Source: CAMAUF01 sp046152925 | GTDB lineage: Bacteria; Chloroflexota; Dehalococcoidia; Tepidiformales; Tepidiformaceae | Assembly (NCBI GenBank): GCA_046152925.1 | Contig: JBJXFX010000085.1 | Span: 1 to 8,060 of the forward strand | Direction of reading: 5' to 3' | DNA length: 8,060 nt | Part shown: positions 1 through 5,765 of the stretch, in pieces | Position numbering within the stretch: the first letter of the stretch is position 1 | Layout of the letters: each line of letters begins with the position of its first letter | The notes under the pieces: generated by a model | The model's database searches: none | Seen by the model: the letters and a program-made list of their open reading frames with translations, nothing else | Told to the model about the DNA's origin: nothing | Position numbers and translations under genes: made by a program

Positions 1-19
1 CCCGCGGAAACGGAGCGGG
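1..19 (-). terminator. Possible sodC terminator cut by the window edge
   Basis: A short inverted repeat (CCCGC at 1-5, GCGGG at 15-19, 9-nt loop) lies about 40 nt past the sodC stop. It may continue beyond base 1. No clear T-tract is visible, so this is a weak call. Confidence 0.22.
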
Positions 20-57
20 CACGACCGGCAGCGAAAAGGAAGAGACTTGCGCCGGCC

Positions 58-807
58 CTACCCGCGCCGCCGAGCGAGCGCGAGGCCCGACGCGGCCAAG
101 GCGAGGCCCGCCAAGACCGCGCTCACGAGCAACGCCGGGTCCCGGTCGTCACCGGCGAGGCCGCTCCCGGTGGCTGGCGGCTTCGGGGTCGCGGCGGGGG
201 CCGCAGGCGCCGACGCAGGGGCCGACGCAGGCGCCGCTTTCGGCGCCGCGATCACCGCGCAGGCGATCCGCCCGCCCGAGTTGCCCGTCGGGTCGGTCAC
301 TTGGTCGTCGGCACTCGCGTGGACGACCAGAGCCGAGCCATCCGCGTCGTTCAGGCTCTTTGCGCCCGCCGTGAGCGAGACGCGCTTCGTGGTCGCCGTG
401 TAGTAGCCCTGGCTCACCGTCTTGGCGTCGATTTGGGGCAGGTCGCCGCCGTGCGGACCTTCGGCGCTGTCGAGGCCGTGCTTCTTGCCGTCCGGGTTGA
501 AGTGTCCGCCCGCCGTGGTGAACGCCGGGGCGCCGCACTCACCGACTGCGTGGATATGGATGCCGTGGGGGCCGGCCGGGAGCTTCGTGGCGTCGAGGAT
601 GACCAGGACCGTGCCGCTGGCGTCCTCGTGGAACTGGACGTTCGCGAGGAACTTGCCGTCGGTCCCGACCAGGGTCGTCGCGAGGCTGACAACGGCGGGC
701 GGCTTGTAGTCATGTGTGGGGATGCCGCCGTCGTCGGCGAGGGCGACGGCACTGCTCAGCGCGGCTGCAGCGGCAATCGCTGCACCGCCAAACCGGAGGA
801 CGGACAT
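58..807 (-). CDS. sodC: Secreted, C-terminally anchored Cu/Zn superoxide dismutase
   Basis: This gene encodes an extracytoplasmic Cu/Zn superoxide dismutase that converts superoxide to oxygen and hydrogen peroxide. The 249-residue protein begins with a signal peptide with likely cleavage after ALA at residue 24. The enzyme domain spans about residues 38-187. All family ligands are visible: copper ligands H84, H86, H102 and H163; zinc ligands H102, H110, H119 and D122; the substrate-guiding arginine R180; and the disulfide pair C91/C183. After the domain comes an Ala/Pro-rich linker (about 188-211), then PPATG, a hydrophobic helix (about 225-245) and an ARRRG tail. This is the layout of a membrane anchor or sortase signal, and it is uncommon for this family. 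The ATG is preceded by GGAG at a spacing of 8 nt. A separate promoter candidate lies upstream, so the gene is probably transcribed alone. The enzyme call is secure; the anchoring mode is inferred. Confidence 0.95.
   Translation of the reverse strand: MSVLRFGGAAIAAAAALSSAVALADDGGIPTHDYKPPAVVSLATTLVGTDGKFLANVQFHEDASGTVLVILDATKLPAGPHGIHIHAVGECGAPAFTTAGGHFNPDGKKHGLDSAEGPHGGDLPQIDAKTVSQGYYTATTKRVSLTAGAKSLNDADGSALVVHASADDQVTDPTGNSGGRIACAVIAAPKAAPASAPASAPAAPAATPKPPATGSGLAGDDRDPALLVSAVLAGLALAASGLALARRRG
209..232 (-). repeat. Two 12-nt tandem units inside sodC
   Basis: Two adjacent near-identical 12-nt units (GCCGACGCAGGG and GCCGACGCAGGC on the plus strand) encode the ASAP-ASAP part of the linker between the SodC enzyme domain and its anchor helix. 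They look like a local in-frame duplication that lengthened the linker. Confidence 0.6.
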
Positions 808-858
808 CTGGGGCGCTCCAAGGGATGAGTTACCCGTTACCGCTCTCCAGGCACGCGC

Positions 859-888
859 ATTCTAGCGATAACGCGACAAGCTTGTCTG
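859..888 (-). promoter_or_regulatory. Candidate sodC promoter
   Basis: On the minus strand, TAGAAT (864-859) fits a -10 hexamer. CAGACA (888-883) matches four of six bases of TTGACA, with an 18-bp spacer. Transcription would start near 852, giving a leader of about 45 nt that carries the GGAG ribosome site at 819-816. This is consensus matching by eye, in GC-rich DNA where such AT-richer hexamers are uncommon. Confidence 0.4.
875..886. promoter_or_regulatory. 12-bp palindrome over the sodC promoter (operator candidate)
   Basis: GACAAGCTTGTC is a perfect 12-bp palindrome. It overlaps the -35 hexamer and upstream half of the spacer of the candidate sodC promoter, where a repressor could block polymerase. 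The symmetry stops exactly at its ends. No regulator gene is visible in the window and no family operator is recognised. Confidence 0.3.
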
Positions 889-942
889 CTTCTGCGCAGA
901 TATCTGAGCAAAATCCACTCGCCCTCACCGGGGTGTCTACGC

Positions 943-979
943 GCGAGAGCCCGCACGTGGGAGTCGTGCGGGCTCTCGC
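943..979 (-). terminator. Perfect 15-bp hairpin downstream of the acyl-CoA dehydrogenase gene
   Basis: The arms at 943-957 and 965-979 are exact reverse complements (15 bp, GC-rich) around a 7-nt loop. The hairpin begins 36 nt after the stop codon of the acyl-CoA dehydrogenase gene, in the direction of its transcription, and lies upstream of the sodC promoter candidate. No T-run follows the stem on the minus strand, so it resembles the U-poor terminators or 3'-end stabilisers reported for high-GC bacteria. It probably insulates sodC from its neighbour. Confidence 0.6.
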
Positions 980-1014
980 AAGGGAGAAAGGGAGACGTCT
1001 CAAGACGTGACGCG

Positions 1015-2205
1015 CTATGCGCGGGGCAGCCCCAGGCCACGCGTCGCGATGATGTTGCGCTGGATCTCGCTTGTGCCACCGGCGATCGTCGCCGGGACGC
1101 TCGCGAGATAGCCGACCGCGTTCGAACCGCGCATCGGCGCGCTCCTGTCGGTCAGGACGCCAGCCAGGCCCATCATCTTGAGGGCCTGCTTGGCGATCGA
1201 CTGGCTCAGAATCGTGTTGAAGAGCTTGGCGATCGAGGCCTCGGAGTTCGGGATTTGGCCCGCGGACTGCATCGAAATCACGCGATAGGCGAGCTGCGTG
1301 GCGACCTGGACATCGATCCAGCGGTCCGCCCAGCCGTGCTTCGAGGCTTGGTAGTCGGTCGGCGCCATCTCGTGCTTATGCTCGCGCATCCAGTTCAAGT
1401 GCCGCTCGACGGCCTGGCGCTGGCCGACCGCGTTGCCGATCGACGACCGCTCGAAGTCGAGCGTCGTCGTCCCGACATACCAGCCACGGTTGACCTCGCC
1501 GATGACGTTCTTCACCGGGACGCGGACATCCTCGAAGAAGACCTCGTTGAAGTTGTGGCTGCCCGCCATGTTGATCAGCGGCCGCACGGTGATCCCCGGC
1601 GTCTTCATGTCGATGAGGAGGTAGGTGATGCCGCGGTGCTTCGGCGCGTCCGGGTCCGTGCGCGCGAGGCAGAAGCACCAGTCGGCCATGTGTGCGCCAG
1701 ACGTCCAGATTTTCTGGCCGTTGACCACGAAGTCGTCGCCATCGCGGACGGCGCGGGTTTGGAGCGACGCGAGGTCCGAGCCGGAGCCCGGTTCCGAATA
1801 CCCCTGGCACCAGTTCACCGTGCCATCGAGGATGCGGGGGATGTGTTGCTGCTTCTGCTCCTCGGTCCCATGGGCGATGAGCGTCGGCCCGAGCATCATG
1901 ACGCCGAGGCCGCCGATCCCAGGGGCCCGCGATTCGGCGAACTCATGGTTGAGGATGAACTGGTCGACGGCCGTCATCCCGGCGCCGCCGTATTCGCTCG
2001 GCCAGGCGGGCGCGACCCAGCCGCGCTTGGCGAGGCTCTTGCGCCAGCTTTCGAAGCCGTCCCGGAGGGCCGGGTTGGTGCGCAACTGCTGCATCGATTC
2101 GAAGTCGAGCGATTCGCTCTGAAACACGGGCGGCAGCTCGTTTTTCAGGAAGGTGCGGATTTCTTGGCGCCAAACGGCCTGTTCCGGGGTATCCCGCCAG
2201 TCCAT
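1015..2205 (-). CDS. Acyl-CoA dehydrogenase (FadE-like)
   Basis: This gene encodes an FAD-dependent acyl-CoA dehydrogenase that introduces the alpha-beta double bond into an acyl-CoA and passes electrons to electron-transfer flavoprotein. The 396-residue length is normal for the family. The N-terminal helical domain spans about residues 1-125. The beta domain carries the flavin/substrate signature around WCQGYSEPGSGSDLAS (132-147) and IWTSGAH (166-172). The C-terminal helical domain ends in IAGGTSEIQRN (374-384). Where medium-chain enzymes have the catalytic glutamate (IYEGT), this protein has G376. A glutamate in helix G (E252, in LDFERSS) sits at the position used by isovaleryl-CoA and long-chain enzymes, so activity is expected. 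Family members of this sequence type act on fatty acids, branched acids or sterol side chains; the substrate cannot be read here. Some relatives work as heteromers with a second dehydrogenase, but none is adjacent. The ATG has GGAG 9 nt upstream. Confidence 0.96.
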   Translation of the reverse strand: MDWRDTPEQAVWRQEIRTFLKNELPPVFQSESLDFESMQQLRTNPALRDGFESWRKSLAKRGWVAPAWPSEYGGAGMTAVDQFILNHEFAESRAPGIGGLGVMMLGPTLIAHGTEEQKQQHIPRILDGTVNWCQGYSEPGSGSDLASLQTRAVRDGDDFVVNGQKIWTSGAHMADWCFCLARTDPDAPKHRGITYLLIDMKTPGITVRPLINMAGSHNFNEVFFEDVRVPVKNVIGEVNRGWYVGTTTLDFERSSIGNAVGQRQAVERHLNWMREHKHEMAPTDYQASKHGWADRWIDVQVATQLAYRVISMQSAGQIPNSEASIAKLFNTILSQSIAKQALKMMGLAGVLTDRSAPMRGSNAVGYLASVPATIAGGTSEIQRNIIATRGLGLPRA

Positions 2206-2241
2206 GAGTAGATGCTCCGATGGGGGTAAATGGTGCGCAGC

Positions 2242-2270
2242 ATCCTAACAAACCGGAGGTGAGGTGTCGC
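2242..2270 (-). promoter_or_regulatory. Candidate promoter for the acyl-CoA dehydrogenase gene
   Basis: On the minus strand, GCGACA (2270-2265) matches four of six bases of TTGACA. It is followed after exactly 17 bp by TAGGAT (2247-2242), a good -10 hexamer. The start would fall near 2235, about 30 nt before the ATG and upstream of its GGAG site. Assigned by eye only. Confidence 0.4.
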
Positions 2271-2376
2271 GCGGTCGATTCCACCGAGCCGACTCCGGCG
2301 AGGATCCTCGTCGCCAAGACGCGTGACCCTGAACCGCACCCGTGGCGACGGCCCCGGCGACGCCATCACTGTCGTT

Positions 2377-2505
2377 CCGGGCTCTGAGGGACCGCGGACG
2401 TGAGTGAGGCCACGGGTCGCTGGCGTCGCGGAGGACGCTCCCTGGCGGTCGCGGTGCGGATTGCCCCCCGCGCTCGGTGCCGTCCCTGGTCTCCCGGGCT
2501 CTGAG
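2377..2505 (+). repeat. Pair of 12-bp direct repeats in the divergent region
   Basis: CCGGGCTCTGAG is present at 2377-2388 and again at 2494-2505, a 117-bp offset. Flanking bases differ, so this is a short motif pair and not a larger duplication. It could be a regulator site or chance. Confidence 0.3.
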
Positions 2506-2582
2506 CGAGCGGGGTCCAGGTTTTCGCTGTCGCGCCTTTACCAACGGGCTCGCCCTCTCACCCCAATCTCATCATTCGCCCC

Positions 2583-2588
2583 TAGGTT
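2583..2588 (+). promoter_or_regulatory. Possible -10 element of the VTC operon, compatible with a leaderless start
   Basis: TAGGTT fits the TANNNT -10 pattern and ends 8 nt before the ATG of the VTC-domain gene, so transcription could begin at or next to the start codon. The only ribosome-site candidate is the AGG inside the same element, 10 nt from the ATG, which is weak compared with the strong GGAGG sites nearby. No -35 match lies at the usual distance. Confidence 0.25.
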
Positions 2589-2596
2589 AACGGCCC

Positions 2597-3412
2597 ATGA
2601 ACAGGTGGCTGTCCGTCGAGTGCGCCACGGCGCGGGATGCACCTCCCGGCTGGCTCGGGCTGATCGCCGCGCTGCCCGGTGTGTCCCTCTCGGACCTCGG
2701 CGACGTCGCCGTCGGCCGGCGCCTCGACCGCAAGTTCCTCATCCCCGAAGCCGCTCTTGGCCCGCTCCTCGACGAGGCTGGCGCTGCCTATCGCGTCCTC
2801 GACGTCGACGGGACACGGTCGCAGCGCTACCAAACCCGGTATTTCGACACGCCTGCCCTTCGCTTCTACTTCGACCACCACAGGGGCAAGCCCTCGCGGA
2901 CCAAGGTCCGCCTGCGCCACTACGCCAGCGGCGGCCTCGTCGTCCTCGAAGTGAAGCGCCACACGGGGGCCGGGCTCACCTTGAAGTCGCGCCACGACGC
3001 CGTCTGGTCGCGCTGCCTGGGTGAGGACGAACGCAGTTGGCTCGGCGCTCACGCGATCATCGACGCGGCTGCCTTGAGGCCGGTGCTCGACAACCGCTTC
3101 GAGCGCGTCACCCTTGTCTCGGCCCCCGGGACGGAGCGGGCCACGGTCGACACCGGCCTCATCTTTCGCCGCGACGGCGCGCGCTTCGCGCTGCCAGGCG
3201 TTGCCGTGCTCGAACTCAAGGGGATGCCCGGCGGCCCGGACTCGCCGCTCGCGGCAGCCCTCCGCCGCCGGGGCGTCCGGCCCTCCGGCTTCAGCAAGTA
3301 CTGCATTGGGATGGCCTCGCTCCACCCGCAGCTCAAGCAGAACGCCTTCAACGTCCACCGCCGGCGGCTCGCCCATCTCGTCCTGGAGGATTCCCCGTGT
3401 CCAGCAGCTTGA
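2597..3412 (+). CDS. VTC-domain (polyphosphate polymerase-like) protein
   Basis: This 271-residue cytosolic protein has the VTC tunnel fold, whose eukaryotic member Vtc4 makes polyphosphate from ATP. Visible family landmarks in order: GRRLDRKFLI (40-49), QTRYFDTP (79-86), the basic strand KPSRTKVRLRHY (98-109), LEVKR (117-121) with E118, RFERV (167-171), ATVDTG (182-187), LELKG (205-209) with E206, and FSKYCIGM (232-239). The Arg/Lys residues would line the phosphate tunnel and the two glutamates would help bind metal. No SPX domain and no transmembrane helix are present, unlike yeast Vtc4, so inositol-phosphate sensing and membrane insertion must come from elsewhere or be absent. It is the first gene of an operon: its last 16 bp overlap the DUF4956 gene, and a CotH-family gene follows. 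The fold call is firm. Polymerase activity is inferred, since related CYTH/TTM enzymes hydrolyse triphosphates. Confidence 0.92.
   Translation: MNRWLSVECATARDAPPGWLGLIAALPGVSLSDLGDVAVGRRLDRKFLIPEAALGPLLDEAGAAYRVLDVDGTRSQRYQTRYFDTPALRFYFDHHRGKPSRTKVRLRHYASGGLVVLEVKRHTGAGLTLKSRHDAVWSRCLGEDERSWLGAHAIIDAAALRPVLDNRFERVTLVSAPGTERATVDTGLIFRRDGARFALPGVAVLELKGMPGGPDSPLAAALRRRGVRPSGFSKYCIGMASLHPQLKQNAFNVHRRRLAHLVLEDSPCPAA
3385..3390 (+). promoter_or_regulatory. Ribosome site that fixes the DUF4956 start
   Basis: GGAGGA lies inside the 3' end of the VTC gene, 6 nt before GTG at 3397. It is one of the strongest ribosome sites in the window, and it decides between this GTG and any upstream start in the same frame. 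Confidence 0.75.
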
Positions 3413-4047
3413 GTGACTTCGTCCTAGGGGCGCTGTTCAACTTCGCCAGCGTCCTGATCATCGTCCGGTTCATCTACTACCCGTGGACGCAGAACCGGAG
3501 CTACGTCTTCTCGTTTCTCGCCTTCAGCCCGGCGATCTACTTCGTGATGGCCATGCTCACGAGCATCGAGCTCAGCATCGGCATTGGCTTTGGTCTATTC
3601 GCCATCTTCTCGGTCATCCGCTACCGCACGGAGGAGATGCCCATCCGGGAGATGACCTACCTGTTCGTGATTATCGCGCTCCCGGTCATGAACTCGGTGC
3701 TCACGACGGGCACGGAGTGGGACAAGATCATCATCGCCAACGTCTCCCTGATCGCGATCCTCTACGTCCTTGAGCGGGAGTGGGGCTTCGCCTTCGAGCT
3801 CAGCCGCCGAATCACCTATGACCGCATCGACCTGATTACGCCGGAGAACCAGGCAGCGCTCGTCGAGGACCTCCGCGCCCGGACGGGGATCAGCGCCAGC
3901 CGGATCGAATACGGCCGGACCGACTTTCTGCGCGACACGATCGAACTCAAGGTCTTCTACGACGCCCCGGCTGGCCGCCGGACCATCCGCCAACAGGGCC
4001 TCGGCAGCGAATACCAGCCCGCTGGCCGCCACCTGCTCGACCCCTAA
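3397..4047 (+). CDS. DUF4956 integral membrane protein
   Basis: This 216-residue protein matches the DUF4956 family, which has no established function. I see five likely membrane helices: about 8-28, 36-56, 58-75, 86-104 and 111-126. The conserved IGFGLFAIFSVIRYRTEEMP stretch (62-82) joins helix 3 to the next loop. After helix 5 comes a soluble tail of about 90 residues (130-216), predicted cytosolic, with an alternating strand/helix look (ISASRIEYGRTDFLRDTIEL) suggesting a small alpha/beta domain. The start is GTG at 3397, with GGAGGA 6 nt upstream. The frame stays open further upstream, but that extension lies inside the VTC gene and is Arg/Pro-rich shadow sequence. The 16-bp overlap with the VTC gene implies translational coupling, and CotH follows after 23 nt. 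I infer that it is the membrane partner of the VTC protein, perhaps a channel or scaffold for polyphosphate. Confidence 0.9.
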   Translation: MSSSLSDFVLGALFNFASVLIIVRFIYYPWTQNRSYVFSFLAFSPAIYFVMAMLTSIELSIGIGFGLFAIFSVIRYRTEEMPIREMTYLFVIIALPVMNSVLTTGTEWDKIIIANVSLIAILYVLEREWGFAFELSRRITYDRIDLITPENQAALVEDLRARTGISASRIEYGRTDFLRDTIELKVFYDAPAGRRTIRQQGLGSEYQPAGRHLLDP

Positions 4048-4070
4048 CCCCCAACACGAGGTCTTCCACC

Positions 4071-5750
4071 ATGTCCGCATCGCCCCATGCCGACCGCTTC
4101 TTCGCCCGCCGCCTTGGGCGGCGCCGCCTCCTCGCCCTCGGTGGGTCTGCCAGCGCCGCCGCCCTGCTCGCGGCATGTAGCAGCTCGCCTAAGAAGGGGG
4201 CCTCTGAGACGCCGGCCTCGACCTCGAACGACGGCGGTAGCCCCGCCCAGGGGGCCACGACCAGCGCCACCACGGCCCGCCCCGCCGGCTGGGCGAAGGA
4301 GTCGCATTCGAGCGAGGCGAAGCCGGATTTCGCCCGCGTCTTCCCCTCCGGGAAGGTGAACACGCTCGAAATCACGGTCAGCAGCGACACTTGGGCGGCG
4401 ATGCTCGCCAACGCGACCTCGCTGCTTGGGGCCCGCGGCGTTCCCGGCCAAGTGAACGCCGGCGGGCCCGGCGGTGGCGGCCCGCCCGTCCGCGGCGAAG
4501 GCGCACAGGGCGGCCAGGCTGTCGGGCCTGGGGCCGGCGGACCAGGGAATTTCGCGCGCGAGAATCCCGATTGGTCCCCCGCCACCGTCGTCTTCGAAGG
4601 CAAGAGCTGGACGAACGTGGGCTTCCGCTTCAAGGGCAACTCGTCCCTCAACTCCGCGTGGCGCAGCGGGACTGACAAGATCCCGTTCAAGCTCGACTTC
4701 GACCAGTTCGAGGCGGACCACCCGGAGATCGAGAATCAGCGCTTCTGGGGCTTCAAACAGCTCTCGCTCTCCAGCAACTTCAGCGACCCGACGGGCATGC
4801 GCGAGACGGTCGCGTACGACATCTTCGAAGGCGCCGGCCTCGTCGCCGCGAACACCGCGCCCTACGAGATCATCCTCGACCGCGGCGAGGGCAAGCAGAG
4901 CCTCGGCCTCTACACCGTGATCGAGGTAATCGACGACACCGTGCTCGCGCGCAGCTTCAAGGAGGCCGATGGCAACATCTACGAAGCCGACGGCCGCGCC
5001 GCCAGCTTCGCCGCCGGGTCGGATACGCAGATCAAGGCGAGTTTCGAAGTTGAGGGCGGGAGCAACCCCGACCACGCCGACATCACCGCGCTCTACACCG
5101 CCATCCACGCTCCCTCGCGGACGACGGACGCCGCCGCATGGCGCAAGGGACTCGAGGCGGTCTTCGAGGTCGATACGTTCCTTGAGTGGCTCGGCATCGC
5201 CGCGACCCTGCAACACTGGGACACCTACGGCGGGTTGACCCACAACTACTACCTCTACAACAACCCAGCGACGAAGAAGCTGACGTGGATCTCTTGGGAC
5301 CACAACCTGGTCCTCGGCGCGAACCCTGGCGTTGGGGGTGGCCGCTTCCAGCCGGGCGGGCAGGCTGGCCAACCGCCGGCGCAAGGCCAACCGCCAGCTC
5401 AAGGCCAGCAGCCTGGCGGCCAAGTGGGCCAGATCCCGGGCGGGGGCCGCGGCGGCCCCAACATGAACACTTCGTTCGATAAGAAGGAGGTCACTGCGGA
5501 TTGGCCGCTGATCCGCTACGTACTCGACCAACCGGTGTACTACGACCGCTACACGGCGTTCCTCAAGGAGACAGCCGAGAAGACGATCCAACCCGCCAAG
5601 CTCGCCCAGACCTACGACGCGATGGCAGCGTTCATGCGTCCGCGCATCCCCGCCGCCGAGCATGCGGCCTTCGACGCGGCCGTCACGTCGTTAAAGGAGC
5701 AGACGCAAGCCCGCCACACGGCCCTGCTCGCGTTCCTGAAGACCGCCTGA
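4071..5750 (+). CDS. CotH-family kinase, Tat/lipoprotein signal
   Basis: This 559-residue exported protein belongs to the CotH family, atypical kinases first known from Bacillus spore coat, where CotH phosphorylates coat proteins. The N-terminus combines a Tat-like RRRLLAL (17-23) with a lipobox LAAC (33-36), so C36 would be lipidated and the enzyme held on the outer face of the membrane; a Ser/Thr-rich linker follows (37-70). CotH landmarks: GFRFKGNSS (184-192), SLGLYTVIEVID (277-288), DGNIYEADG (300-308), HWDTYGGLTHNYYLYNN (382-398) and ISWDHN (407-412). D384 and D410/N412 are my candidates for catalytic and metal-binding residues. Two Gly/Pro/Gln-rich insertions (about 122-161 and 418-463) interrupt the domain, and the second follows the WDHN motif directly. 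The ATG has GAGG 9 nt upstream and lies 23 nt after DUF4956. The family is clear; the substrate is unknown. Confidence 0.93.
   Translation: MSASPHADRFFARRLGRRRLLALGGSASAAALLAACSSSPKKGASETPASTSNDGGSPAQGATTSATTARPAGWAKESHSSEAKPDFARVFPSGKVNTLEITVSSDTWAAMLANATSLLGARGVPGQVNAGGPGGGGPPVRGEGAQGGQAVGPGAGGPGNFARENPDWSPATVVFEGKSWTNVGFRFKGNSSLNSAWRSGTDKIPFKLDFDQFEADHPEIENQRFWGFKQLSLSSNFSDPTGMRETVAYDIFEGAGLVAANTAPYEIILDRGEGKQSLGLYTVIEVIDDTVLARSFKEADGNIYEADGRAASFAAGSDTQIKASFEVEGGSNPDHADITALYTAIHAPSRTTDAAAWRKGLEAVFEVDTFLEWLGIAATLQHWDTYGGLTHNYYLYNNPATKKLTWISWDHNLVLGANPGVGGGRFQPGGQAGQPPAQGQPPAQGQQPGGQVGQIPGGGRGGPNMNTSFDKKEVTADWPLIRYVLDQPVYYDRYTAFLKETAEKTIQPAKLAQTYDAMAAFMRPRIPAAEHAAFDAAVTSLKEQTQARHTALLAFLKTA
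5367..5420 (+). repeat. Three 18-nt in-frame tandem units inside the CotH gene
   Basis: Units at 5367-5384 and 5385-5402 encode GQPPAQ twice and differ at only two bases. A third, diverged unit at 5403-5420 encodes GQQPGG. They sit in the Gly/Pro/Gln-rich insertion after the WDHN motif, so copy-number change would alter loop length without breaking the frame. Confidence 0.65.
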
Positions 5751-5765
5751 CGGGGGCCTGGCGAA

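Larger units (their letters stand above)
2206..2596. other. 391-bp divergent intergenic region
   Basis: This region separates the minus-strand acyl-CoA dehydrogenase gene from the plus-strand VTC/DUF4956/CotH operon, so it must hold both promoters. I see one reasonable minus-strand promoter near its left end and a TAGGTT element at its right end. A 12-bp direct repeat, CCGGGCTCTGAG, occurs at 2377-2388 and 2494-2505. The open frames that cross it are low-complexity and Arg/Pro-rich with no recognisable protein, so I call no gene. It is long for a plain promoter region in this window (the other divergent gap is about 200 bp). Confidence 0.6.

Noticed and set aside
1069..1086. Acyl-CoA dehydrogenase judged inactive for lack of the IYEGT glutamate
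   Set aside because: The helix-G glutamate E252 offers the known alternative catalytic base.
1255..2211. Long plus-strand open frame (318 codons) opposite the acyl-CoA dehydrogenase gene
   Set aside because: It mirrors a conserved enzyme gene in GC-rich DNA, has no recognisable domain and has a composition biased to Arg, Asp, Val and Ala.
2377..2505. 12-bp direct repeats as the ends of a mobile element or attachment sites
   Set aside because: Only 12 bp match, there are no terminal inverted repeats, and no transposase or integrase lies between or near them.
2582..3376. Minus-strand open frame (264 codons) opposite the VTC gene
   Set aside because: The VTC motifs are unmistakable on the plus strand, and the antisense product has no recognisable domain.
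3037..3396. Upstream extension of the DUF4956 frame to an ATG at 3037
   Set aside because: It lies wholly inside the VTC gene, reads as Arg/Pro-rich noise, and a strong ribosome site marks GTG 3397.
4044..5663. Long minus-strand open frame (539 codons) opposite the CotH gene
   Set aside because: The plus strand has a clear CotH protein with signal and motifs; the antisense product is a low-complexity shadow without a family match.
5751..5765. Bidirectional terminator between the convergent CotH and metallopeptidase genes
   Set aside because: The gap is only 15 nt, and I find no stem longer than about 4 bp around it.
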